Below are positions 1 to 8,869 of a DNA stretch of 64,000 nt, piece by piece; position 1 is the stretch's first letter, and each line of letters opens with the position of its first letter. Made by a program: the position numbers and the translations under genes. The stretch comes from Crocinitomicaceae bacterium (GTDB taxonomy: Bacteria > Bacteroidota > Bacteroidia > Flavobacteriales_D > Parvicellaceae): contig PBNK01000001.1 in NCBI GenBank assembly GCA_002723085.1, positions 1 to 64,000 of the forward strand, in the 5' to 3' direction. Below the pieces are notes generated by a model that was given only the letters and a program-made list of their open reading frames with translations, ran no database searches and was not told the origin of the DNA.

Positions 1-2751
1 GGTATTCAGGGTGTAACTGGTCCGCAAGGTGCAACAGGACCATTAGTTACTGGAACAACCGGTCAAACTTTAAGGTATGACGGATCAGACTGGGTTGCAA
101 ATAGTATACTATATAATGATGGAACTAATATAGGTATTGGAACTACATCACCCTCATCTAAATTACATGTTAATGGTGGAGATTTAAGATTGGCAAGTAC
201 AGTTGATGACTATACTCATACCATATCTTCATATAATAATTCAAGTTCTTTATGGATTATTTCTAATAGTGCAACTGTACCTTCATTAGTTAATCCAACT
301 TTAGTTTTAGGTGATCGACTTGCTTGGGATAGGTCTATTGAATTTAGATATGATTTAAACGGAACAAATCTTGATTCATTAGGGAATTTAAAGATTGGAC
401 AATTACAAAAAAATGGTTCTAGCATGGGTTATAGTCACGGTAAAACTCAATTTTTTACATCTGGTTCTCCTAGAATGACAATTGATAAAGTTGGTAATAT
501 AGGAGTTGGAACTACTGCTCCAAACTCAAATCTACATGTTATAGATTCTGTAAGAGTTTCTAGAAATGGAGATTCTGATCAGTTCACTGATATAATTAAT
601 TCAAATGCTTCAGGTGCTCAATTTAAATCAGTTAGTAGAGAAAATAATAAAAAACCATTAACATTTGAAGTGTTACATGATGCTACTGGTTCTCCAAGTT
701 CTAATGAATTATCTTACATATATAAAATTGGATCAGTAATATCTCCAACAGAGGTGATGAGGATTACTGAGTCTGGAGATGTTGGTATAGGTACTCCTAA
801 CCCTCAAGCCAATTTGCACATTAATGGATCTCCAACATTAGGGAAACTATTAATTAGTCCTAATGAGTCAGGTTCTGGTGCTGATTCTGAGATCTTTTTA
901 GCAGAAGATAATGATGCAACTTACGGAATGAATATTACTTATGACGGAGGAGATAATGAATTACATATAGGTGGAAAGGTAAATTCAACTTTATATGGTC
1001 CTCATTTGTCTATTGCAAGAAATGATGGGGCTATAAATCTTGCAAATTTAGCTGGTACAGGAACTAGAATGGTTGTTACAGATGGAAGTGGAAATTTATC
1101 TACTCAAAGTATACCTTCTACTTATACTTTACCCACTGCATCAGCTACAGTGTTAGGTGGTATTATGGTCGGGAGTGGATTATCTATTGATGGATCAGGT
1201 GTTTTAAGTGCTGATGGTGTTTCTGGTGATAATTTGGGTAATCATACCGCAACAACTAATTTAAATATTTCTGATTTATCAATAAATAATGTAAGAAATA
1301 TTTACGGAAAAGATTATGATGACGATACTGGAGGTGAATCTACAGGTAATACAACAAGGTTGTTGTTTAGAGACAATGCCTCAATGTTTTATAATGGTGG
1401 AGTTGTTGTTGGTTCATACGCTAATGACACTTGGTCCAGTGGTCTTTCTGATGGGTATCTAATAGTAGAGGGTAATGTTGGTGTTAAGACAACTAATCCA
1501 ACTTCCCCATTAACAGTTAATGGTCAAATAGCATCACTAGGTACTGCATCCTCAGAAGGTGGAGAAATAATGTTAGCCCCAGCAACCTCAACAAGCTACA
1601 CAAATACAATTTACTTAGATAACTACCAAGATAATTTTAGAATTATAAATGGAACGTCAACTGATTTTTCTATGACTGAGTCGGGAGATGTTACTATTCA
1701 TAATGGATGGTTAAATGTTGGGGGAACAGCGTCTTCTACAACAAGATATGGTGTTAAGGAAATATATAGAGACGAAACATGGACTATTGCTGATGAGTAT
1801 CAGGCAGTTAGAATGTATGAAGATCCAAGTGGAAATTTCGCATCAATTGAAAGGCCAGCTGGCGCTACAAGCTTTACAATCTATAGAGTTGAATATGATG
1901 TTACTGGATTAACAACAGATGCAGATGAAGAACAGTGGTTTAAACTACAAGTTGGTGGAAATACATGTGATAATCAAGCAGGAATTGGCAGTTCTTGGGG
2001 ATCAAATTGTGGTAATGGTACAAAGATTGGTAAAACATCTCCTATGGCAGATTATGGTTGGATTGGAGATGATAATGCTGCATTTAATATAAATGAAACA
2101 GTTGAGACTAACTCTATTTTTACAGGATCTAGTTATGATTTATTTCTATATGGTGCTGATGAAAATTCTGGTGGAGGACAAGTAGAAACTAGTTCAATTA
2201 GAGTTAAAATATATTACAAATATACTTTAGCACCTCAAGATGGTGATATAATTGCTGGAGGAAGGCTTTATGCTAATTCAACAAAATCAGTTGGTGATGT
2301 AGCAGAATATTTTCCTATTAATGATGGAGCTGATATTGGCTATATAATTGCATCTGAAACTGGTAAGTCTAATTCCTATGTCTTAGCAGATGAACCCTAC
2401 TGTAATCACTTGGTTGGTGTTGTTTCAAAAGAACCTTCCATTGTTTTAAACGACCCTAATGTTGGACCCCCAGTTGGTTTATCTGGAAGAGTTATTGTAA
2501 AATTAGTAGATGCTGATAGACTTATTGTTTCTGGAGATTTTATTACAAGTTCCTATGAAAAAGGTCTTGGTCAATTTGCTACAAAAGAAGGTCCTGTTAT
2601 AGGTTATGCAGTAAGGGATCAAAAACAAGGAGAAGATTTTGTGGAAATTTTGTTACAACCAGGAAGATATTATAAGCCTAAGAATCAAGATTTAAATAAT
2701 TTAGAAGATAGAATAAAAGAACTAGAACGTTTAATTTTAGAAAAAAAATAA
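1..2751 (+). CDS. Collagen-like / tail-fibre-like surface repeat protein (5' end missing)
   Basis: The reading frame is open from base 1, so the start lies upstream; 916 residues are visible. The first 15 residues are collagen-like Gly-X-Y triplets (GIQGVTGPQGATGP). A motif of the type VGIGTxxPxxxLHVNG recurs about five times (near bases 124-180, 493-545, 778-830, 1471-1530, with a weaker copy near 1700), as in phage tail fibres and Bacteroidota proteins that carry tail-fibre modules. A Gly/Asp-rich module at about 2290-2690 begins VGDVAEYF and contains GLSGRVIVKL; it resembles C-terminal modules of such fibre proteins, but I cannot name it with certainty. The last 20 residues form a short coiled coil rich in Leu, Glu and Lys. 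No T9SS sorting domain or membrane segment is visible. Likely a trimeric surface or extracellular fibre; the export route is unknown because the N-terminus is missing. Confidence 0.7.
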   Translation, partial: GIQGVTGPQGATGPLVTGTTGQTLRYDGSDWVANSILYNDGTNIGIGTTSPSSKLHVNGGDLRLASTVDDYTHTISSYNNSSSLWIISNSATVPSLVNPTLVLGDRLAWDRSIEFRYDLNGTNLDSLGNLKIGQLQKNGSSMGYSHGKTQFFTSGSPRMTIDKVGNIGVGTTAPNSNLHVIDSVRVSRNGDSDQFTDIINSNASGAQFKSVSRENNKKPLTFEVLHDATGSPSSNELSYIYKIGSVISPTEVMRITESGDVGIGTPNPQANLHINGSPTLGKLLISPNESGSGADSEIFLAEDNDATYGMNITYDGGDNELHIGGKVNSTLYGPHLSIARNDGAINLANLAGTGTRMVVTDGSGNLSTQSIPSTYTLPTASATVLGGIMVGSGLSIDGSGVLSADGVSGDNLGNHTATTNLNISDLSINNVRNIYGKDYDDDTGGESTGNTTRLLFRDNASMFYNGGVVVGSYANDTWSSGLSDGYLIVEGNVGVKTTNPTSPLTVNGQIASLGTASSEGGEIMLAPATSTSYTNTIYLDNYQDNFRIINGTSTDFSMTESGDVTIHNGWLNVGGTASSTTRYGVKEIYRDETWTIADEYQAVRMYEDPSGNFASIERPAGATSFTIYRVEYDVTGLTTDADEEQWFKLQVGGNTCDNQAGIGSSWGSNCGNGTKIGKTSPMADYGWIGDDNAAFNINETVETNSIFTGSSYDLFLYGADENSGGGQVETSSIRVKIYYKYTLAPQDGDIIAGGRLYANSTKSVGDVAEYFPINDGADIGYIIASETGKSNSYVLADEPYCNHLVGVVSKEPSIVLNDPNVGPPVGLSGRVIVKLVDADRLIVSGDFITSSYEKGLGQFATKEGPVIGYAVRDQKQGEDFVEILLQPGRYYKPKNQDLNNLEDRIKELERLILEKK

Positions 2752-2798
2752 TATTTCGTCTTTGATTATTTAAGCGCCCTTTATAGAATAAAGATTAT

Positions 2799-2826
2799 AA
2801 AAAAAGCCACTTAAGTGGCTTTTTTT
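2799..2826. terminator. Bidirectional intrinsic terminator
   Basis: The palindrome AAGCCACTTAAGTGGCTT is flanked by an A run on the left and a T run on the right. It lies between the convergent fibre protein gene and the DUF1573 gene and can stop transcription from both sides. Confidence 0.85.
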
Positions 2827-2846
2827 ATATATAAATGTGATAAAAG

Positions 2847-3314
2847 TTATTCAGCTGGAGAACTCACAGGGCCTTGAACTGGCTTTACTGGTGTTGCTGT
2901 TGCATTTGGTGCTTTGATTTCACCTTTAATTCTAACAATTTTAGTTGGAGAATTAACTGCATTAGAAGTTATAGTAACAGACTTGTTAATAGGTCCAATA
3001 CGTTTTGTATCGTATTTAACTTTAATTTCTCTTTTAGCACCAGGTGCGATAGGATCAGTTGAGCATTCAGGGACAGTACAACCACAAGAACCTTTACATC
3101 TACTAATTACTAAATCTTCGCTTCCAGTGTTGGTTACTGTAAATACACACGTTCCATTAGCATGTTGTTCAATTTTACCATAATCATGAACTTCTTTGTC
3201 TAAAGATATTTCTGCTCCACCTAAAGCTACAGCTTTGTTTTCTTGTGCAATTGTTCCGCTAAATAAAAAAGCTGTGGCGAAAATCCAGGTTAGTGTTAAG
3301 ATTGATTTTTTCAT
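2847..3314 (-). CDS. DUF1573 domain periplasmic protein
   Basis: 155 residues. Residues 1-23 form a signal peptide ending near TIAQ. Residues 35-132 match the DUF1573 pattern of an Ig-like, ASH/MSP-type fold: HDYGKIEQ, FTVTNTGSEDLVI, the Cys-rich SCGCTVPE, then P.APG and IKVKYDT. A Pro/Ala/Val-rich tail follows. DUF1573 proteins are abundant secreted proteins of Bacteroidota without an established biochemical role. A TATATTTG box lies about 40 bases upstream of the start. The gene stands alone and ends at the bidirectional terminator. The family is clear, the function is not. Confidence 0.85.
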   Translation of the reverse strand: MKKSILTLTWIFATAFLFSGTIAQENKAVALGGAEISLDKEVHDYGKIEQHANGTCVFTVTNTGSEDLVISRCKGSCGCTVPECSTDPIAPGAKREIKVKYDTKRIGPINKSVTITSNAVNSPTKIVRIKGEIKAPNATATPVKPVQGPVSSPAE

Positions 3315-3354
3315 TGTATTGTTTTTTTTTCTTGAGTTTTGAATTTTTGGTTAT

Positions 3355-3362
3355 CAAATATA
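3355..3362 (-). promoter_or_regulatory. Promoter -7 box of the DUF1573 gene
   Basis: On the minus strand this reads TATATTTG, a perfect match to the Bacteroidota TAnnTTTG element. The predicted transcript start leaves a leader of roughly 34 bases. No clear -33 TTG is seen. Confidence 0.55.
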
Positions 3363-3413
3363 TTAAAAATGTAAAGTAATGTTTGTTATGTATAAACAAT
3401 AATTAGGCCAAAA

Positions 3414-4907
3414 CTAGTGATCTGATTCATTTTTTTGTTCTTTTTTCTTTCTTTCTTCAGTATCTTTTTTGTCTTGCTCTTCTAAGGTTCTCACATAGTT
3501 TATCTCAATATTTTCTAAATGTTCAACCATTTTTCCAAGAGTTAAAGCATCTAGTCTTTTTCCAATAATTTTCTTTTCGCTATCTAATAAATATACTTGC
3601 GGTGTACTAAAAATATCGTAAGTTTTTCTAAAATTTAAACTTTTTAAATCGGTTACTTTTTTCTCATACAAGTAAACTCTTGGATTTTCATTAGCTTCTG
3701 GGAAATCAGATAAATTAATCCAATCTAAGTTTTTATCAGAAATAAATTTACGCCAATCATCATTTTCTAAATTGGTTCCAAACGCAAAAATTTCTAAGTC
3801 AACATCCATTGTTTTAAAATCATGATAAAGTCTTAGGAGTTTTGGTATCTCTTTTTTACAATGACCACAATCAGGGTCCCAAAAAACCAATAAATTATAT
3901 TTTTTAGAGTTTTGATAAAAATCAACCCATTTTTTTTCAGACGTATCTGCTAAAATAATTCTTGGGGCTTTTTCACCAATTAATAATGGAGATAAGTTGT
4001 AGGCTTTGTCGCATAATTCAACAAGTTTAGTTGAGTCTAGCCAAAAAGCACCAGATTCATTTGCTGGGCAATAATATTTTTGAGCCATACAAACAAAAAC
4101 AGCGTCCATCCCCATAATGTTTGAGGTTTCATAATTATAAGTAATAAAATGAACAGTATATTTAAATAAGTCACTGTTTGGGTCCATTTGGTTAATTAAT
4201 TTATGTGCATGATAACAAATGGTATCTGGATGTTGAGGGATCATTTTTTTAAAAAAATGACTCAATTTGTTATGATAAACAGGGGAGTGAACTATCCTTT
4301 TGTCAGTTACATCGATATTATCCCAATAGTGGTCTACAAAATATCTGTATTTAAGCGTGTCGTTGTTTTTTATGTTTTCAGGTAAAATAGGGTCAATAGA
4401 CATAGCTAAGATTTTAGCCCCCAACTTATCTTTATTTTGAAGAACAATTTTTTGTTGAAAGGCTTTTACTTCCTTATCAAGAGCAGCTAATTTTTCAGTT
4501 TGTTTGCTGGCTTGATATTCTTGAGCAGTTTTTTTCTTATCGTTTAAAAACGTAATGTACTCATAAAATATTTTATTATTTTCTGATTTAATCACCTTCA
4601 TATTACCTATGAAGTCACTCATTTTTGTAGACATTTCTACATCTTCATCACTCATGATGAATTCAAAATATTTAGGTCCAGGACAAACTAAAGCATAAAC
4701 TCCTTGTGTAAGTTCTTTTTTGTTAAAAATTACTGTTTCATTTTTAGCAACTGCAGTATCTGCATAATATAATCTTTCACCAAAATATCTGGCTAAATAG
4801 ATGGTGTCATCAGGCATTTCATCAATGTGGAATTTCACCTTTTGTTGTGCGTTGAAATTAAAAGAGATACATAAAACGCAAAAGAATAATAATATGTTTT
4901 TTTTCAT
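3414..4907 (-). CDS. Secreted thioredoxin-like protein with DUF4369/DUF5106-type N-terminus
   Basis: 497 residues with a signal peptide at 1-20. Residues about 22-130 have the beta-rich character of DUF4369 (DDTIYLARYFGE), and the helical middle (about 150-310) resembles DUF5106. The C-terminal thioredoxin fold starts near residue 310 (IGEKAPRIILAD) and carries the redox motif CGHC at residues 347-350 within FWDPDCGHCKKEIP, followed by STPQVYLLDSEKKII with the cis-proline region. The end is a highly charged Lys/Glu tail. Such proteins are TlpA/ResA-like disulfide reductases or isomerases acting outside the cytoplasmic membrane; the substrate is unknown. It is transcribed alone, with about 100 bases of A/T-rich sequence upstream. 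Confidence 0.85.
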   Translation of the reverse strand: MKKNILLFFCVLCISFNFNAQQKVKFHIDEMPDDTIYLARYFGERLYYADTAVAKNETVIFNKKELTQGVYALVCPGPKYFEFIMSDEDVEMSTKMSDFIGNMKVIKSENNKIFYEYITFLNDKKKTAQEYQASKQTEKLAALDKEVKAFQQKIVLQNKDKLGAKILAMSIDPILPENIKNNDTLKYRYFVDHYWDNIDVTDKRIVHSPVYHNKLSHFFKKMIPQHPDTICYHAHKLINQMDPNSDLFKYTVHFITYNYETSNIMGMDAVFVCMAQKYYCPANESGAFWLDSTKLVELCDKAYNLSPLLIGEKAPRIILADTSEKKWVDFYQNSKKYNLLVFWDPDCGHCKKEIPKLLRLYHDFKTMDVDLEIFAFGTNLENDDWRKFISDKNLDWINLSDFPEANENPRVYLYEKKVTDLKSLNFRKTYDIFSTPQVYLLDSEKKIIGKRLDALTLGKMVEHLENIEINYVRTLEEQDKKDTEERKKKEQKNESDH

Positions 4908-5009
4908 AAATTAAATTACTTATTTATTTGTAATCAAAAGCTATACCAAAAATCAAAAAAAAAAATTAATGACATTGTTATTTTAACATTTTTTAGAAAT
5001 TAAGAGGTT

Positions 5010-6212
5010 TCATCTTGAAGTTTGAAATTCGATTAATTTATTTTTTAAATTATTTCTATTAATTAGTATAAATGAAGTTAAAAGTAAAATATAAATTAAA
5101 ATTGTCCATATGTTTATGAATGGGTTTATTTCTAATTCTAAAGAGTTTTTAAGCTGTTGACTAATTAAAAATTTACATAAATAAGTTAGTGCTAAACAAG
5201 ATCCAAATATAAAAAAATAGGTTTTTATTAAAGTTTTTTCAATTGTTTTTGAAATGATTGAATTGGAATAACCAATAAGGGATAGTTGCTGAATTTCTCT
5301 TTTAGCATCGTACATAATCATTTTTGTGTAAAATAAAATCAGTAAAACACCTTGAATAATTATAATTAAACATATAATTATTTGATAGGAGAGTACACCA
5401 TTTGCTAGTTTCTGAACCACATTTTCTTTTGAAATGTTATTGCTTGTCGTTAGGTTGTTTTCAGATAAATATTTTTTTATTGCAGGATCTTGAATGTTAT
5501 TTGTGCTTATTGCAATTCTATTAATCTCTCTTTTTTCATAATTTCCATAAATTTTATTTGTGTGTTTTATGAAACTTTCTGGAACAAGTATGCTGTTTAT
5601 TTTTGATGATAGGCCGACTACACTTCCTATGAAGGTTTGTCTTTTGTTGTTTCCTCTTATATGTATTTTAAAAACAATTCCTTTTAAAAGATCAGCACTA
5701 ATTTGGGGTGTGTTTGCAGTAATAGCTATTCCGAAATTATAGGCGTCAAGGTAGTTTTTTGGTAGGATAATTGGTATGATTTCATTAGTTGGGGCCCAGT
5801 TCCAATTTTTAATTTTTATATCAATAAATTTTGAAGGAATTGATTCAAAAAAAGCCATTGTATATAAATTGGGAATGCCTAATTTATCATCTCCAACTTC
5901 AACAAAAACATTGTAGTCACAAGATAAAAAAGGAGCCATGTCAATTACAAAATCAGAATTTCTTAAAGATGTTAATTCTTTTTCTGTAAATGTGTTGTTT
6001 TTTTGGGAAAGTAAAGATGTTGTTACTTTTTTAGAAACTATTAGTAAATCATTGTCTACAGAAGAATTATTTTCTTTTGAAATCGATTTAACATTAATGT
6101 AAAGTTCAATGCTTAACAACATTATTGTTAGTCCAATAATAAAACCAATTGTAGAAATGGTTTTTGACTTTTTATTTTTGTGATGAAGAATTACTTTAAA
6201 AATGGTTTTCAT
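5010..6212 (-). CDS. FtsX-like ABC transporter permease
   Basis: 400 residues. One transmembrane helix lies near the N-terminus (about 20-40), followed by an extracytoplasmic domain of about 230 residues (45-270) and three helices near 273-298, 330-352 and 365-386. This is the topology of MacB/FtsX-type permeases. The motif YDAKREIQQLSLIGYS after the second helix corresponds to the coupling helix region of FtsX proteins. The start overlaps the stop of the upstream ATPase gene by four bases (ATGA), so the two are translationally coupled and probably form one transporter. MacB/LolCDE-type systems move lipoproteins, peptides or signals rather than importing nutrients; the substrate here is not indicated. 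Confidence 0.75.
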   Translation of the reverse strand: MKTIFKVILHHKNKKSKTISTIGFIIGLTIMLLSIELYINVKSISKENNSSVDNDLLIVSKKVTTSLLSQKNNTFTEKELTSLRNSDFVIDMAPFLSCDYNVFVEVGDDKLGIPNLYTMAFFESIPSKFIDIKIKNWNWAPTNEIIPIILPKNYLDAYNFGIAITANTPQISADLLKGIVFKIHIRGNNKRQTFIGSVVGLSSKINSILVPESFIKHTNKIYGNYEKREINRIAISTNNIQDPAIKKYLSENNLTTSNNISKENVVQKLANGVLSYQIIICLIIIIQGVLLILFYTKMIMYDAKREIQQLSLIGYSNSIISKTIEKTLIKTYFFIFGSCLALTYLCKFLISQQLKNSLELEINPFINIWTILIYILLLTSFILINRNNLKNKLIEFQTSR

Positions 6213-6850
6213 AGCTTAAGTAATTCTAAGTTGTTAAAATTATGATCATTCCCTAATGAAGTTATAATGATACTTGCATTTTGTTCAGAGATGATTTTTT
6301 GAATGAGTTGAGAAGCTTTTTCTTCATTTTCTTTATCTAGATGTGAAAAAGGTTCGTCCATGAATAACCAATCAAAAGGTTGAAGAAGAGCTCTAATAAT
6401 TGCTGTTCTTTGTTGTTGACCAATTGAAAGTTGATTACATCGTTTGTTTTTAAGAGTATTTATGTCTAGTAACTCTAAATATATTTCGATTTCTTCTTTT
6501 GTTTTATAATTGGTCAGCTCATTTTTAAGCAATAAATTTTCCCATACAGTTAAAAATGGGATCAATTCCAATTGTTGATTTACAATTGATATATTTTCTT
6601 TTCTATAATTAACCCATTGGTCATGACTTATTTGTTCGCTGTTTATTTCGTTGAAAAATAGTTCACCTTTAAAATCTTTTCTTAGTCCACAACAATATGA
6701 AATAAAGGTGCTTTTCCCTTTTCCTGAAGCAGATTTAACTATGTAGTTTTTTCCTTTTTGTAATTCAATTTCATTTCCCCATATTTCTGATTTATTAAAA
6801 TCAGTTTCTTCAATCGGTTTAGGAATTATATTTTTTAGTGTGTAATTCAA
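6209..6850 (-). CDS. ABC transporter ATP-binding protein with atypical catalytic motifs
   Basis: 213 residues, LolD/MacB-like in size. The P-loop reads SASGKGKST at residues 40-48, with Ser in place of the usual first Gly. The Q-loop is at 91-93 (NQQ), the signature is LSIGQQQR at 141-148, and Walker B is WLFMDEP at 161-167 with a D-loop HLD at 170-172. The switch position, normally His in a T-H-D motif, reads ITSLG, with Ser198 where His is expected. The P-loop change and the missing histidine suggest slow or altered ATP hydrolysis. The gene lies nine bases downstream of a T9SS cargo gene and overlaps the permease gene by four bases, so the three form one transcription unit. Confidence 0.8.
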   Translation of the reverse strand: MNYTLKNIIPKPIEETDFNKSEIWGNEIELQKGKNYIVKSASGKGKSTFISYCCGLRKDFKGELFFNEINSEQISHDQWVNYRKENISIVNQQLELIPFLTVWENLLLKNELTNYKTKEEIEIYLELLDINTLKNKRCNQLSIGQQQRTAIIRALLQPFDWLFMDEPFSHLDKENEEKASQLIQKIISEQNASIIITSLGNDHNFNNLELLKL

Positions 6851-6859
6851 TTATAATGG

Positions 6860-7666
6860 TTATCTAATGATAAATTTATCAACTATTGTACCATATTTTA
6901 AGAAATACAACCCTGATGGGTAATCAAGTTTTATACTTTCGTTGTATATCCCAGATTTAATAATTAAGCCATTTATGTTAAATATTTCATATTGATTTCC
7001 ATTTTTTAATCCTGTTACCTTAATCATATTTTTAGTTGGATTTGGGTAAATCATATTGGTGTTGTTAAAAGAACTTTGAATGTTCGTAAGGTCATTGGAT
7101 TCAACTCTTATGTTGTCAAGTTCTAGGATAAATTGATTAGAAGCATAATGTCTAAAAGCAAAGTTTATTAAAGCTCCATTTAAGTTAGAATCTAATTTCA
7201 CTTTGAAGTTAGTCCAAAAAGGAGGGACAGCAACCGTGTCAAAAATAATTTCATTTTGCATAATGCTGTCTACATTAATATGATTATAGGTGTATCTTAT
7301 TTGGATTCCATCAGGATATGAAGCATCAGTAGATTTAGCATCAAAATATAGATAGTTTCCAGTATTGCCTAATTGAATAGAAGGACTAATTAAAAAATTA
7401 TTTGCAGAAGTAGTATCTGTAAACCAAGAGGTAGCGGCAACTACAGTGTCTCCAATTCCTGTTGAATCAATATTTTCTATAGCATGAAAAGCTCCATATA
7501 AACCAACGACACTTGGATCATTGTAGGGTGTTGCAAGATCTGCATCAATCATGCTCCAAGAAGATGGTATACCTTGATTGAAGTTTTCGCTGAAAATAAC
7601 ATTAATCTGTGCTGAAAGTGTTGATGTGAATAAAAGAACCCCTAAAGTGGTAAGGTATTTGTACAT
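6860..7666 (-). CDS. Secreted protein with T9SS type A sorting domain
   Basis: 268 residues from the ATG at 7666. This start is preferred over an upstream in-frame start because it places a signal peptide (MYKYLTTLGVLLF, ending STLSAQ) at the N-terminus and fits the TACATTTG promoter box 19 bases upstream. Residues about 20-190 resemble the choice-of-anchor J / cleaved-adhesin jelly-roll fold: FSENFNQGIPSSWS at the start and NFLISPSIQL, then LELDNIRVE at the end. The C-terminus has the type A sorting signature: YPNPTKN, then YEIFNINGLII, SGLYFLKY and a final KFIIR. It is exported through the Sec system and T9SS to the cell surface. It heads an operon with the degenerate ABC ATPase and permease. 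Confidence 0.85.
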   Translation of the reverse strand: MYKYLTTLGVLLFTSTLSAQINVIFSENFNQGIPSSWSMIDADLATPYNDPSVVGLYGAFHAIENIDSTGIGDTVVAATSWFTDTTSANNFLISPSIQLGNTGNYLYFDAKSTDASYPDGIQIRYTYNHINVDSIMQNEIIFDTVAVPPFWTNFKVKLDSNLNGALINFAFRHYASNQFILELDNIRVESNDLTNIQSSFNNTNMIYPNPTKNMIKVTGLKNGNQYEIFNINGLIIKSGIYNESIKLDYPSGLYFLKYGTIVDKFIIR

Positions 7667-7685
7667 GTGTTTCAAATTTTGAAGA

Positions 7686-7693
7686 CAAATGTA
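7686..7693 (-). promoter_or_regulatory. Promoter -7 box of the T9SS cargo / ABC operon
   Basis: The minus strand reads TACATTTG, a match to TAnnTTTG, 19 bases before the chosen ATG. It supports the shorter start of the downstream gene. Confidence 0.5.
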
Positions 7694-7763
7694 ATTATTT
7701 CCTTTCAACATATGCTTATGGACAAGATTAAGACTTTTTTTAATATATGTAAGACATCCATCT

Positions 7764-7771
7764 TATTTTTG
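7764..7771 (+). promoter_or_regulatory. Promoter -7 box of the GH3 gene
   Basis: Reads TATTTTTG, matching TAnnTTTG, 15 bases before the ATG at 7787. It would exclude the longer N-terminal extension of the glycosidase reading frame. No clear -33 element is seen. Confidence 0.45.
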
Positions 7772-7786
7772 GTTAAAATGTTTTTT

Positions 7787-8869
7787 ATGCGATTTATTTC
7801 ATCCGTTTTTTTGATGTTGTTTGTTTCAACATTTACAGCTCAAGATTACACTTTAAACGATTTTTTTAATCAAAATAATTCTTTAGATTCTATAGTAAAT
7901 GTTCATTTTAATAAAATGAATGATACTCTTAGGGTTGGTCAAATGATTGTTCCTTCAGTTGGACGTTTAGGTAAATCTAGAAAACATGTTGTTAGTTTAG
8001 CTAAAAAGGGGTATTTGGGGGGCGTTATTTTGTTAAATGGAACAGTTGATGAATTTAAAAATGATGTTTTTACATTTGATAGTATTGCAAAAGCAAATGG
8101 TTTTTTACCTCCTATATATAGTGCTGATGCTGAACCAACTTTAGTTAATAGAAAGATTTTGGGCTCTACACCAGTTCCAAAAACAAATGAAATTCATTCG
8201 TTGCAAATGGTAGAAAGCGTAACTAATACTATCAGTGAAGATTTGAATAAAATTGGAATTACTCAAAATTTTGCTCCTGTTATTGATGCATCACCAAATA
8301 AAGTAGTTAGCAATAGAAGTTTTGGGTTAAATATGGACACGGTGATTTCTTTTTCTAATTTATTTGTTGAGCAAACACAAAATAATAACATTATAGCTAC
8401 TGCTAAGCATTTTCCAGGTCATGGTTTTGTTAAAGGAGATACTCATAAAGAGTTGATTTATATTGATGGTCCAATGAAAGAAGTAGTAAATTATGTTCCA
8501 GTTATAGAATCTGGAGTACTTTCTATTATGGTAGCTCATTTAGCGATTAAGAATAATGTGGCTTACAATACTTACAACCAACCATCAACCTGTTCAAGAA
8601 ATATCGTGACTGGGTTATTAAAAGATTCTTTGGGTTTTAAAGGTTTAATTATAACTGATGCAATGAATATGGGAGGGGTTGTAAATATTGAAAATTGCGG
8701 ATTACTTGCAGCGCAAGCAGGCTGTGATCAATTATTGATGCCAGTTAATGAAGAAAAAGACATTATGGATATACTAACTGCAATGGAACTAGATCCATCT
8801 TTCAAAAGGCAAGTTTATTCATCTGTTAAAAAAATAATAAAACTTAAAGTTTGTTTAGGTAAAATCTAA
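7787..8869 (+). CDS. Glycoside hydrolase family 3 protein (beta-N-acetylglucosaminidase-like)
   Basis: 360 residues from the ATG at 7787, which gives the signal peptide MRFISSVFLMLF ending TFTAQ; an ATG at 7778 is an alternative. It has the GH3 (beta/alpha)8 barrel only. LRVGQMIVPSVGR opens the barrel, KHFPGHGFVKGDTH matches the NagZ-type signature KHFPGHGxxxxDSH that provides the acid/base His/Asp pair, and Asp291 in ITDAMNMGG is the expected nucleophile. Family members cleave N-acetylglucosamine from peptidoglycan or chitin fragments. Many Bacteroidota homologues carry a C-terminal beta-lactamase-like domain of several hundred residues; this one ends after the barrel. A signal peptide indicates a periplasmic enzyme rather than a cytoplasmic NagZ. 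Confidence 0.85.
   Translation: MRFISSVFLMLFVSTFTAQDYTLNDFFNQNNSLDSIVNVHFNKMNDTLRVGQMIVPSVGRLGKSRKHVVSLAKKGYLGGVILLNGTVDEFKNDVFTFDSIAKANGFLPPIYSADAEPTLVNRKILGSTPVPKTNEIHSLQMVESVTNTISEDLNKIGITQNFAPVIDASPNKVVSNRSFGLNMDTVISFSNLFVEQTQNNNIIATAKHFPGHGFVKGDTHKELIYIDGPMKEVVNYVPVIESGVLSIMVAHLAIKNNVAYNTYNQPSTCSRNIVTGLLKDSLGFKGLIITDAMNMGGVVNIENCGLLAAQAGCDQLLMPVNEEKDIMDILTAMELDPSFKRQVYSSVKKIIKLKVCLGKI

Noticed and set aside
1-2751. Prophage tail region
   Set aside because: Although the first protein resembles tail fibres, no other phage gene follows; the neighbours are DUF1573 and thioredoxin-like envelope genes.
4238-4262. T7A7-like palindrome resembling a terminator
   Set aside because: It lies inside the coding sequence of the thioredoxin-like protein, encodes conserved-looking residues and has no G/C in the stem.
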